From the NCBI GenBank assembly GCA_965183855.1, contig CBCYMI010000027.1:1-13995 (forward strand): a stretch of 13,995 bases of DNA, written 5' to 3'. The notes under the pieces are model-generated. The model made no database searches. It saw only the letters and a program-made list of their open reading frames with translations, and was not told the origin of the DNA. This document shows positions 7,029 to 13,995 of this stretch, piece after piece (within the stretch, counting starts at the first letter, position 1; every line of letters begins with the position of its first letter). Source of the DNA: CBCYMI01 sp965183855. Lineage in GTDB: Bacteria; Pseudomonadota; Alphaproteobacteria; Caulobacterales; Maricaulaceae. Made by a program: the position numbers and the translations under genes.

Positions 7029-8489
7029 ATGAAAAGTAAAAAAGAATCACCTGAAAAACAGGAACAAACAGAACAAATATCAAATAAAAAAATAGGTTCC
7101 ATAGAAACTTCAAAATCAGATCAACAAGAATCAATCTCTGATATGGTATCTTCACAATCAGAAAAGAAAACGCCTCGTCAGAAAAATGATGAGAAAAACA
7201 GAGAGAGCAAATCAGATTATCAGAGCGGATTCAAAACTAAATCAGAAGAGCCAATCTTAGACAACAAGAAACAAAAAGCAAAAAAACGTACAGTTTTCTC
7301 TTCAAGTTTGAAAATAATTTTCCTGTTTGTTCTGGTTGTATTAGGAGGAGTAATTGGAGGAATGGTATCAACCTTATATTTCACGCATCAGACCCAGTTT
7401 TTTAGTGCTCTTTTTTCCTCTGGCATTCCAGCAAGAAATTTAAAACAGATTAAGGAAAACAGTCAGAATATTCAAACCCTTTTATCTGATCAAAACAAGA
7501 AAGAAACAGAAGTGCTTAAAGACCAGATATCAGAGTTAAAGAAAGAATCTTTAACAAAAAACAATCAACTAAAATCACAAATTGAGCATTTATCTTTCCG
7601 TTTAGATGAAACACAGAATGAAAAAAAAGAAACAATAAAAACACCCATATCAGGGGAATATACATCACAACAGCTTGCTAATGAAAATTCCGATATAAGT
7701 AGTATAAAAGAATATTTATCTCCTTATCTTGAGACAGTGTCTAATTTAACAGATAGAATAACACAGATTGAGAAAAAAGTTCAGATTGTGGGAAAAGACC
7801 TTGGATCAAATCTTGAAACCTATCTTAAGAATAATACTTTAGATACAGAAAGCATAAAAGGTCTGAAAACAGAACAGGAAAAACTGAAAACAGATTTAAA
7901 AAAACTATCCATTCAGATAGAAAATATGATCCAGGATATGGTATTGTTTAAACAAAAAAGCCTGAATATTGAGACTATTCAGAAAATAGCTCAACTCCAA
8001 AAACAGATTGTAAAGGGAGAGCCATATTCTCAAAACCTTTCTGGAGTTGAACCTGCTTTGGAACAAATTCTTTCTAGACAAGAATTAAATGCTCTGAATT
8101 ATTTTGCAGAAAATGGATTGCCTTCTTTGGTGCAACTTAAACAGGATTTTCCATATTCTTCTTTAAAACAGGCTTTTCCTGCTAAAAAATCCATATTCAG
8201 ATCATGGATTGATCGATTGATTAAAGTTAAAAAGACAGACCCTTATTTGCTAACAGATCAGAAGAAAATTAATGAAATAAATAGATTAGTGGAACAAGGG
8301 AAATTTGAAGACAGTTTGAAACTATCAGAAAGCCTGTCTGAAAACACCCAACAAATCCTATCAGACTGGCGTAATCGACTTAAAAAATATATTGACGCAA
8401 ACAAGGCATTGTTAAATCTAAACACGTATGACGGGTTTGTTTCTCCAAATTTGGGGGGTGGTTTAGAAGATTCAACAAAAAAACCATGA
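7029..8489 (+). CDS. Mitofilin-like inner-membrane coiled-coil protein of the heme cluster
   Basis: This resembles the alphaproteobacterial COG4223/mitofilin-like proteins, bacterial relatives of mitochondrial Mic60 proposed to shape the inner membrane. Gene position supports the call as much as sequence. Residues 1-90 are a highly charged Lys/Glu/Ser/Gln-rich cytoplasmic tail. Residues 93-117 form one hydrophobic helix with small residues (VLVVLGGVIGGMVSTLYF). Residues about 125-325 are mostly coiled-coil, and the last ~150 residues are a more ordered helical region (with KQAFPAKKSIFRSWIDRLI) as expected for the mitofilin C-terminal domain. The 486-residue length is ordinary for the group. 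The ATG at 7029 follows AGGA and ACGGA. It lies between hemD and hemY, the usual location of this family. Divergence is high, so an unrelated coiled-coil membrane protein cannot be fully excluded. Confidence 0.8.
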   Translation: MKSKKESPEKQEQTEQISNKKIGSIETSKSDQQESISDMVSSQSEKKTPRQKNDEKNRESKSDYQSGFKTKSEEPILDNKKQKAKKRTVFSSSLKIIFLFVLVVLGGVIGGMVSTLYFTHQTQFFSALFSSGIPARNLKQIKENSQNIQTLLSDQNKKETEVLKDQISELKKESLTKNNQLKSQIEHLSFRLDETQNEKKETIKTPISGEYTSQQLANENSDISSIKEYLSPYLETVSNLTDRITQIEKKVQIVGKDLGSNLETYLKNNTLDTESIKGLKTEQEKLKTDLKKLSIQIENMIQDMVLFKQKSLNIETIQKIAQLQKQIVKGEPYSQNLSGVEPALEQILSRQELNALNYFAENGLPSLVQLKQDFPYSSLKQAFPAKKSIFRSWIDRLIKVKKTDPYLLTDQKKINEINRLVEQGKFEDSLKLSESLSENTQQILSDWRNRLKKYIDANKALLNLNTYDGFVSPNLGGGLEDSTKKP

Positions 8490-8608
8490 TAAATCAAGAT
8501 AAGACATACCATTAAAATAATACATAATGTTAAAATTGCATCCTGAGAAGAAAACAAATATGATATAATAACATTCTAATTTTTGGTGTATGAACCTATT
8601 TAATAAAG

Positions 8609-8627
8609 ATACGCCTTTCGTGCGTAT
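8609..8627. repeat. Short hairpin between the mitofilin-like gene and hemY
   Basis: ATACGC (8609-8614) pairs exactly with GCGTAT (8622-8627) across a 7-nt loop. No T run follows, so it is not a clear terminator. It sits in a 203-nt gap between two genes that are usually closely spaced; a TTGACC at 8639-8644 with a poor -10 (TAAGAT, 8660-8665) could be a separate hemY promoter. Confidence 0.3.
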
Positions 8628-8692
8628 TAAAGATGATTTTGACCAATAAAGTTAGATGATAAGATAGAAAATGAAAGAGTCGGAGTCCTTGA

Positions 8693-10291
8693 ATGGTTAG
8701 ATTTACTTTGATATTGATTGTTTTGTTGGTTGTTGCTATTGGAGGATATTTTATTGCACAAAATCCTCTTCCTCTTTCATTTCAAACTTTAGGATATACG
8801 ATAGAAACGAGTCTTGGCTTTGCTGCTTTAATTGCTCTATTGGCTAGCTTTATTCTTTTTGTTTTTTGGAAACTGGTTGATTTCTTAATTAGACTTCCTA
8901 AAATAATCCAACGAAATCATAAGCGAACTCAACAGAAAAAAGGATTAATCTGTCTTGAAACTATCATGATTAATCTTGCAGAAGGGCAGATTAGAAAAGC
9001 TTATAAAGAATCACAAAATCTTAGTAAATATTTTAAAGAAAATCCTGTTTTATCGCATTTACTAAAAGCTAAAATTGCCCGGCTAAATCAAGAAATAGAC
9101 CTGGCGAGAAAAGAAAATGAGGCTTTATTAGCAAAACCCAGAACGCAAATAGTCGCTCGGAAAGAGCTTGCTGAAATTGAATTTGATTTAAATCAAATAG
9201 AACAGGCTGAACGCCATGCAGAAAAAGCATATGAATCAGATCCTGGCTCTATATGGGCGTTTGAGCTATTGTTTGAAACACAGATTTTGCAGGAAAAATG
9301 GCAGAAGGCATTATCAACTCTTGAACAGGGGGTAAATTCTAAACATCTTGATAAGATGATAGCAAATCGCAGAGAATCTGTGATTTTAACAATACTTGCC
9401 AAAAGCCAAGAAACAGAGAATCAACAAACGGCAAAAACATATATTCTTCGGGCATTAAAAAAATCTCCAGGCTTTGCTCCAGCTGCAATATTGGCAGCTA
9501 GAATTTTTGATAAAACAGGAAATAAATGGAAGGCAAGCAATGTTTTGGAAGCAGCATGGACAGAGCACCCACATCCCGCTTTAGCACATGCATATCAGAA
9601 TTTGAAACAAGGAGAATCTCCAGATGTAGTTAGAAAACACCTGCTAAAGCTTCCCAAATTAAATAAAACACATAAAGAATCAAAAATTCTGGAAGTAGAG
9701 CAGGCTCTCATTATTGAAAATTTAGAAACTGCAAATAAACTGATTACAGAACTCCTGGAAAAAGAAAAACTGCCTGCATTACGTATTTGTATATTAAAAT
9801 CTAGATTGGCATTTCTTGAAGGTAAAGTAGAGGAGGCTAATATTTGGAACGAAAAAAGTAAGAATGCATCTATGGATCCAGATTGGTCAGATCTTGACCT
9901 GGAGGGCTCTGCTTTTGAATATATGATGGATGATTGGAAACGTTTGGTGTTTAGCTATGGAGATCATAATCGTCTGATTCATTCAAGACATGAGCGGTTT
10001 CAACAAGTTTTGAAATATCCCATTTCCAGTTTTTGTCAAGATCAGGATATAAAGACTGAACATACTAAGCAGGACGATCCGTTATATGAGCAGCCTATAG
10101 ATTTTCAAAATCCAGCTTCAACTACAGATAGATCTCATACGAATAAAAAAAACTATGAACAGGTGTTTATTAAAAAAAAAGCTAGTGACAATAAAAAAAC
10201 TTCAACACAGCGATTAAGCACAAAACGTATTAATCCAGAAGAAAGATCTAAGAAATCTTTCAAACAGCCAGATGATCCAGGAATAGAATAA
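8693..10291 (+). CDS. hemY: HemY-type membrane TPR protein of the heme cluster
   Basis: This is the proteobacterial HemY (HemY N-terminal domain plus TPRs), an inner-membrane protein tied to heme synthesis by gene context; its biochemical role is not settled. It is unrelated to the Bacillus oxidase of the same name. The start ATG at 8693 follows GGAG by about nine bases. Helix 1 spans residues 4-22, then a short loop with the family pattern AQNPLPLSF, then helix 2 at 41-62 (LGFAALIALLASFILFVFWK). Residues about 85-420 are TPR-like helical pairs (for example AEKAYESDPGSIWAFELLFE), and DPDWSDLD with SAFEYMMDDWK ends the conserved part, as in the family. The remaining ~85 residues are polar and basic and make the protein 532 long against a typical 400-450. 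This tail contains A8 and A9 runs at 10145-10152 and 10172-10180 and is duplicated just downstream. Confidence 0.93.
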   Translation: MVRFTLILIVLLVVAIGGYFIAQNPLPLSFQTLGYTIETSLGFAALIALLASFILFVFWKLVDFLIRLPKIIQRNHKRTQQKKGLICLETIMINLAEGQIRKAYKESQNLSKYFKENPVLSHLLKAKIARLNQEIDLARKENEALLAKPRTQIVARKELAEIEFDLNQIEQAERHAEKAYESDPGSIWAFELLFETQILQEKWQKALSTLEQGVNSKHLDKMIANRRESVILTILAKSQETENQQTAKTYILRALKKSPGFAPAAILAARIFDKTGNKWKASNVLEAAWTEHPHPALAHAYQNLKQGESPDVVRKHLLKLPKLNKTHKESKILEVEQALIIENLETANKLITELLEKEKLPALRICILKSRLAFLEGKVEEANIWNEKSKNASMDPDWSDLDLEGSAFEYMMDDWKRLVFSYGDHNRLIHSRHERFQQVLKYPISSFCQDQDIKTEHTKQDDPLYEQPIDFQNPASTTDRSHTNKKNYEQVFIKKKASDNKKTSTQRLSTKRINPEERSKKSFKQPDDPGIE

Positions 10292-10517
10292 TTTATAATC
10301 AAGATGCAAAAGGAAGAAGGTCTGGATTCTCAAAATTTGGTGAATAGATTTCATACGAATGAAAAAATTGATAAACAGGGTTTTATTAAAAAAAAGCTAG
10401 TGACAAGAAAAAAACTTCAATACAGCGATTAAACACAAAACGTATTAATCCAGAAGAAAGATCTAAGAAATCTTTCAAACAGCCTGATAACTTAAGAATA
10501 GAATAATTTATAATCAA
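10100..10517 (+). repeat. Tandem duplication of the hemY 3' end
   Basis: Copy 1 is 10100-10302 (the hemY tail, its stop codon and 11 nt beyond); copy 2 is 10325-10517. A block of 51 bp is identical (10219-10269 and 10434-10484), and both copies share the end ATAGAATAATTTATAATCAA. The outer parts have drifted by substitutions and small gaps. Duplicating a segment that includes the stop leaves hemY intact and places a dead copy behind it. Confidence 0.9.
10325..10517 (+). pseudogene. Decayed second copy of the hemY C-terminal coding segment
   Basis: This stretch encodes a diverged version of the hemY tail: DSQNLVNRFHTNEKIDKQGF, then IKKK, then after a shift SDKKKTSIQRLNTKRINPEE and so on to RIE and a TAA. 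The frame breaks because the A9 run of copy 1 is A8 here (10388-10395). The first part is still in the hemY frame beyond the hemY stop, so read-through of the TAA at 10289-10291 would enter it. An ATG at 10304 opens only a 42-codon frame without a binding site. I see no reason to think it is expressed. Confidence 0.75.
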
Positions 10518-10950
10518 TAGGAGTGAGAGGAGGCGTTTTTATTATTTAACTATCTAAAACTATCATAAAAAATGGAATCGTCACATATTAGGTTGCATTC
10601 ATAAAGTATTTTTTGATTCTAAAAATTATAATAATCAAAGAGCTCATTATTTTTTGAACAAAATCAGTTAATCTATAAACCCTGTTTTTCAAATTTTATT
10701 TTTTGTAAAAATTGGAGGTTGATATTGAAATAAAAAATTTTAGGCATAATCTTATAATCCTCATTCAATATATAAAAATCATTAAATTAATCACACGATT
10801 AGGTATCATAAATGCTTTGGGTTAGGAAACGACATGCTAAGTTAAAAAATAGCGGATTCAGTTTAAAAAATAATCTATATATTCCAACCCAGATCGATCA
10901 AACCCTATTACTATGACGGGTTAAAAAAGAAGGTCGATTCTAATTTAAAA
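10518..10950. other. 433-nt interval with no recognisable gene
   Basis: This lies between the hemY duplication and the end of nrdA. It is very AT-rich with stops in all frames. I find no tRNA, no strong terminator and no trace of nrdB, which could have been expected behind nrdA. AACCC at about 10902 and GGGTT at about 10918 can pair across 12 nt but lack a T run in the useful direction. Confidence 0.6.
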
Positions 10951-12857
10951 CTATTGACATGCCAAGCATTCTTCATAATCTGTCTGCTTTGCTCTCATCT
11001 CATTTCCATTCTGTTTCTCTTTTCCAGCAAAAGCAGCTCTTTGTATGGATTTAGAACGACAATAATAAAGAGATTTCAATCCTTTTTCCCATGCCGTCCA
11101 ATGGAGCATATGAAGGTTCCATTTACTGATATTTCCAGATAAAAATAGATTTATGGGATTGAGATTGACAAACATAAGGTGTCCGGTCTGCTGCGTGCTC
11201 AATTACCCAGCGCTGATCAATTTCAAATGCAGTTTTAAAAACAGATTTTTCATAATCATCAAGGAAGTCAAGATGTTGAACAGAGCCCTCATTTTCTAAA
11301 ATTGTATTCCAGATTTCTGCTGTATTTTGTTCCTTTTTTACTAAGAACTGATTCGAGAAAACTTGTTTTTGACAGTAAAAGAACCAGATAATGTTTTATG
11401 TGTATAAATATTTGCAGGAATAGGTTCGATCCCCGGCAGAAGTTCCTCCGCAAATAATGGATATTGATGCTGTTGGTGCAATGGCTAATTTATGAGAAAA
11501 ACGAACATTAATGCCTCGCTCTTTTGCATCTGGGCATGCACCTCTTTCTTCTGCGAGTTTAACGCTTGCTGCATCTGACTGACTGCGGATATGTTTAAAC
11601 ATTTTCATATTCCATGATTTTGCAAGCGCAGATTCAAAAGGAATATTAATAGACTGCAAAAAGGAATGGAATCCCATTAAGCCCAAGCCGACAGAACGCT
11701 CTTTTTCAGCAGAATAAACCGGCAGTATTCATTTCAGCCAGGTGCTCTTTCTATAAAATCGGTTAAAACATTATCTAGGAATCGAAAAACATCCTCGATA
11801 AAGTCAGGGTGATCTTTCCATTCCATATATTTTTCAGCATTTTAGGGAAGAAAGACAACACACTGCGGTTCTTTCCTGATTGAGATGATCTTTTCCAGTA
11901 TGAAGTAAAATTTCAGAACATAAATTAGACTGCTTAACACTTAATCCCAGCTCTTTTTGATGTTTTGGCATCGCTTGATTTACAGTATCAACGAATAATA
12001 AATAAGGCTCTCCTGTTTGCATTCTAACTTCAAGTATTTTTTGCCATAGCTTACGAGCTGAAACTTCACGGATGACTTCCATGTTTTTGGAGAACGCAGT
12101 TTAAATAACGGAATCATCCAAGACAGCTTGCATGAATTCATCTGTAAGGTTAATTCCATGATGGAGATTGAGTGATTTTCGATTAAAGTCACCAGAAGCT
12201 TTGCGGATTTCAAGAAATTCTTCAATTTCAGGGTGATAAATATCTAAATATACTGCCGCAGAACCCCTTCTTAAAGAGCCTTGTGAAATTGCAAGTGTTA
12301 AGGAGTCCATTACACGTATAAAAGGAACAATTCCAGAGGTTTTGCCACTTTTCCGACACGTTCACCAATTGACCTTACCTGTCCCCAATATGTTCCTATG
12401 CCTCCCCCATTAGAAGCAAGCCATACATTTTCATTCCAGATATCAACGATCGAATCAAGAGAATCTCCAACAGAGTTTAAAAAACAGGAAATCGGCAATC
12501 CTCTTTCTGAACCCCCATTTGATAAAATGGGAGTTGCGGGCATAAACAGAGATTTGACATATAATCATAGAGCCTGCGAGCATGTTCTGTATTATCAGCA
12601 TAGGCTGTTGAAACACGTATAAACATATCCTGATAGGATTCATTGGCTAAAAGATAACGGTCTTTAAGGTTATTTTCCCAAAGTCTGTTAAAAGAGCATT
12701 TCGCTCTTCTTTACCTGAATGCTTTGCATTAATTTCAGGTCAGGGTTTTTTACAAATTTAGGCTTTCCGCTTTTCGTTTGAAGGTTATAATTTTGATCTG
12801 TTGCTGTGACGTGAAATTTGAAAACGTAACTGAGTCTTTAAGCCTTTTATTTTGCAT
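10951..12857 (-). pseudogene. nrdA: Ribonucleoside-diphosphate reductase alpha subunit (class I), multiply frameshifted
   Basis: NrdA reduces ribonucleoside diphosphates to deoxyribonucleotides with a radical supplied by NrdB. The protein can be followed almost end to end by switching frame. The start is the ATG at 12855-12857 behind AAGGAT. In order: RYLLANESYQDMF; PATPILSNGG with GLPISCFLN (first redox cysteine); NENVWLASNGGGIGTYWG; SLTLAISQGSLRRGSAAVYL; KQSNLCSEI (active-site N, C and E); TAVCCLSSL (second redox cysteine); GLGLMGFHSF; KLAIAPTASISIICGG; IEPIPANIYTHKTLSGSF; AWEKGLKSLYYCRSKSIQ (radical-transfer tyrosine pair); and the C-terminal ECLACQ cysteine pair. Likely shifts at plus-strand positions: extra bases at 11155-11157, 11334-11339, 11358-11361, 11431-11434, ~11716-11722, 11738-11739, 11840-11843, 12103-12105; missing bases at 12084-12088, 12344-12346, 12547-12548, 12663-12665 and, less surely, ~12733 and ~12830. 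Repairing them gives about 634 residues, normal for this type. As written it cannot make a working enzyme. The first ~50 residues are uncertain. Confidence 0.93.
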
Positions 12858-12962
12858 AACAAATCCTTACCTTATTATAGTCTGATACGATCATGCTCAA
12901 GCATTTTTAAATACCTAAATATGATATATCGAATCAACATCCAGTATATTTTCTGATGAAAG

Positions 12963-12978
12963 TGTCAATATATAGTTA
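12963..12978. promoter_or_regulatory. Candidate NrdR box upstream of nrdA
   Basis: The core CAATATATAG (12966-12975) matches the NrdR consensus CWATATATWG at all ten positions; the outer ACA/TGT flanks do not match. It lies about 110 nt upstream of the nrdA start. NrdR represses ribonucleotide reductase genes, usually through two boxes about three helical turns apart. The only second candidate here (CAGTATATTT, 12942-12951, 8 of 10) is 24 bp away, so the arrangement is not classical. The location in front of nrdA is the main support. Confidence 0.5.
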
Positions 12979-13226
12979 CTATGTTAGAAAATAACGTCAA
13001 GACATGGATTTCACTTTTATGACATAAGACTGTGGATGAATTTTAAATATAAGCTGTTCCCCCAGCTTTCTAAAAGGCTATTTTGCTTTTTAAATTAACC
13101 ACAGAAAGATATTTTTTGGATATATTTATTTTGTATTCAACAAAATATCAGACTTTATAGGTTTAACGATGATTCTATCTTAAAATACGGATGATAGGAA
13201 GGCATGAATGTCATTCCATAAGAGAG

Positions 13227-13278
13227 AAAACGAATCATGTTTTGTTTTTATGACATGGATTTTTATGTGATTCGTTTT
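13227..13278. repeat. 11-bp perfect inverted repeat downstream of sdhB
   Basis: AAAACGAATCA (13227-13237) and TGATTCGTTTT (13268-13278) are exact reverse complements around a 30-nt AT-rich loop. The A and T ends give a short T tract on either strand. It could act as a weak bidirectional terminator about 180 nt beyond the sdhB stop, but the loop is long for an intrinsic terminator. Confidence 0.4.
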
Positions 13279-13456
13279 TCTAGTAAAAAATGATGAGGTA
13301 AGAATACCTTTTGAATAAGGGCTTAAAAAATATGCTGAAGAGTTAATTCATGCTTGGTTTATTGTTTAAATAATGACATAATTTTCTTAAAAACGATTAT
13401 ATGTTGGATTTGAAATATATAATTTTGAACGGGTTGAATAAAAAAGATATTTGAAT

Positions 13457-13995
13457 TTAAACAATGCGCTCAACTATCATTTTCTTTATTTCAGCAATTG
13501 CTTTTGCAGGATTTAACCCTTTAGGACATACATTTGTACAATTCATGATGGTATGGCAACGATATAACCGGAATGGATCCTCTAATTCATCTAACCGTTT
13601 TCCAGTTTGCTCATCACGACTATCTATTAGCCAACGATATGCTTGTAATAATGCTGCGGGTCCTAGATAACGATCTCCATTCCACCAATAGCTTGGACAG
13701 CTTGTCGAACAGCAAAGCACATAAAATACATTCATATAATCCGTCCAGCTTGTTTCGATCTTCAGATGTTTGTTTCCATTCTTTTTCCAGATCTGCTGTT
13801 TTTGTCTGCAACCAAGGCTCCATTAGGGCATGTTGCGCATAAAACTGAGTAAGGTCAGGAACAAGATCTCTGGTAACGGGCATATGAGGTAAAGGTGCAA
13901 TCGTAATAATATTGCTTTTACATTCATCAATTCCCTTAGTGCAGGCTAATGTATTTCGTCCTTTAATATTCATTGCACAAGAGCCACATACGCCC
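13457..13995 (-). pseudogene. sdhB: Succinate dehydrogenase iron-sulfur subunit SdhB, 5'-truncated by the window, frameshifted
   Basis: SdhB carries electrons from the flavoprotein SdhA to quinone through [2Fe-2S], [4Fe-4S] and [3Fe-4S] clusters on the inner-membrane face (complex II). From the window edge: GVCGSCAMNIKGRNTLAC supplies [2Fe-2S] ligands; LPHMPVTRDLVPDL and the segment around AQHALMEPWLQTKT are typical; YECILC begins the [4Fe-4S] motif. The frame then breaks at the AAA at 13714-13716. Removing one base gives ECILCACCSTSCPSYWW, and the second frame continues with WNGDRYLGPAALLQAYRW, YRCHTIMNCTNVCPKGLNP (the [3Fe-4S] cysteines) and the C-terminus AEIKKMIVERIV with TAA at 13457-13459. 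Unrepaired, translation would lose two clusters. The N-terminal ~70 residues and any sdhA lie outside the window. Several acetic acid bacteria lack this enzyme, so true loss is conceivable, but no key residue has decayed. Confidence 0.93.

Larger units (their letters stand above)
12858..13456. other. 599-nt non-coding interval between nrdA and sdhB
   Basis: No reading frame of interest or RNA gene is visible. It contains a candidate NrdR box (12963-12978), two near-consensus DnaA-box-like 9-mers (TGTGGATGA at 13031-13039 and TTAACCACA at 13095-13103, each 8 of 9), an 11-bp inverted repeat (13227-13278), and the 11-mer GACATGGATTT at both 13001 and 13252. It should hold the nrdA promoter and the 3' region of sdhB. 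Confidence 0.6.

Noticed and set aside
10304..10432. A 42-codon forward frame after hemY as a separate small gene
   Set aside because: It is the frameshifted second copy of the hemY tail and has no ribosome binding site.
10820..10950. Small RNA or tRNA in the gap after nrdA
   Set aside because: No cloverleaf or strong stem could be drawn; the only pairing is five bases of AACCC/GGGTT.
10951..12857. The several short minus-strand frames as separate small genes
   Set aside because: They join in order into one NrdA protein with no gaps, so they are fragments of a single gene.
12858..13456. Replication origin, because of DnaA-box-like sites in an AT-rich gap
   Set aside because: Only two imperfect boxes, no cluster, and none of the usual alphaproteobacterial origin neighbours such as hemE or dnaA in the window.
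1..13995. A novel defence or mobile system
   Set aside because: No transposase, integrase, nuclease, toxin-antitoxin or CRISPR-like pattern was found; all genes are core metabolic or membrane functions.

Overview
The window is AT-rich (roughly one third G+C by eye) and looks like the chromosome of a host-associated or otherwise base-biased alphaproteobacterium. Two things point there. The block tsaD / hemC / hemD / mitofilin-like / hemY, with gpsA behind tsaD, is an alphaproteobacterial arrangement. The ribonucleotide reductase large subunit is of the short type found in Rickettsiales, Pelagibacter-like and Acetobacteraceae genomes. I lean towards Rhodospirillales/Acetobacteraceae or a similar host-associated lineage, but cannot fix the family without a search.

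Layout. 44-512 (+): tadA, tRNA adenosine deaminase, broken by one extra G. 660-2104 (-): a HerA-like (DUF853/YjgR-type) ATPase whose last ~90 codons are displaced by two 1-base insertions. 2321-3355 (-): gpsA. 3532-4809 (-): tsaD. A short divergent promoter region follows. 5001-8489 (+) carries hemC, hemD and a mitofilin-like inner-membrane coiled-coil protein; 8693-10291 (+) is hemY. The 3' end of hemY is followed by a decayed tandem copy of itself (10325-10517), then about 430 nt with nothing recognisable. 10951-12857 (-): nrdA, whose protein sequence is well preserved but spread over all three frames by about 14 small indels. About 600 nt of non-coding DNA follows, with a candidate NrdR box and some inverted repeats. 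13457-13995 (-): sdhB, cut by the window end and carrying one extra base inside its Fe-S cysteine cluster.

How the genes relate. hemC and hemD carry out consecutive steps of tetrapyrrole synthesis (porphobilinogen to hydroxymethylbilane to uroporphyrinogen III), and hemY and the mitofilin-like gene are their usual membrane-protein companions. tsaD (tRNA t6A), tadA (tRNA inosine) and gpsA (phospholipid precursor) are housekeeping genes. nrdA and sdhB serve dNTP supply and the TCA cycle/respiratory chain.

The most notable signal is not a new system. Single-base indels are concentrated in the two flanks (tadA, the HerA-like gene, nrdA, sdhB), while the genes between 2321 and 10291 have clean frames. 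Every broken gene keeps its catalytic residues. This is either very recent gene inactivation by indels, or uncorrected sequence error that happens to be regional. The sequence alone cannot decide, and both readings are given. I saw no CRISPR array, tRNA, rRNA, insertion sequence, prophage gene or defence system.
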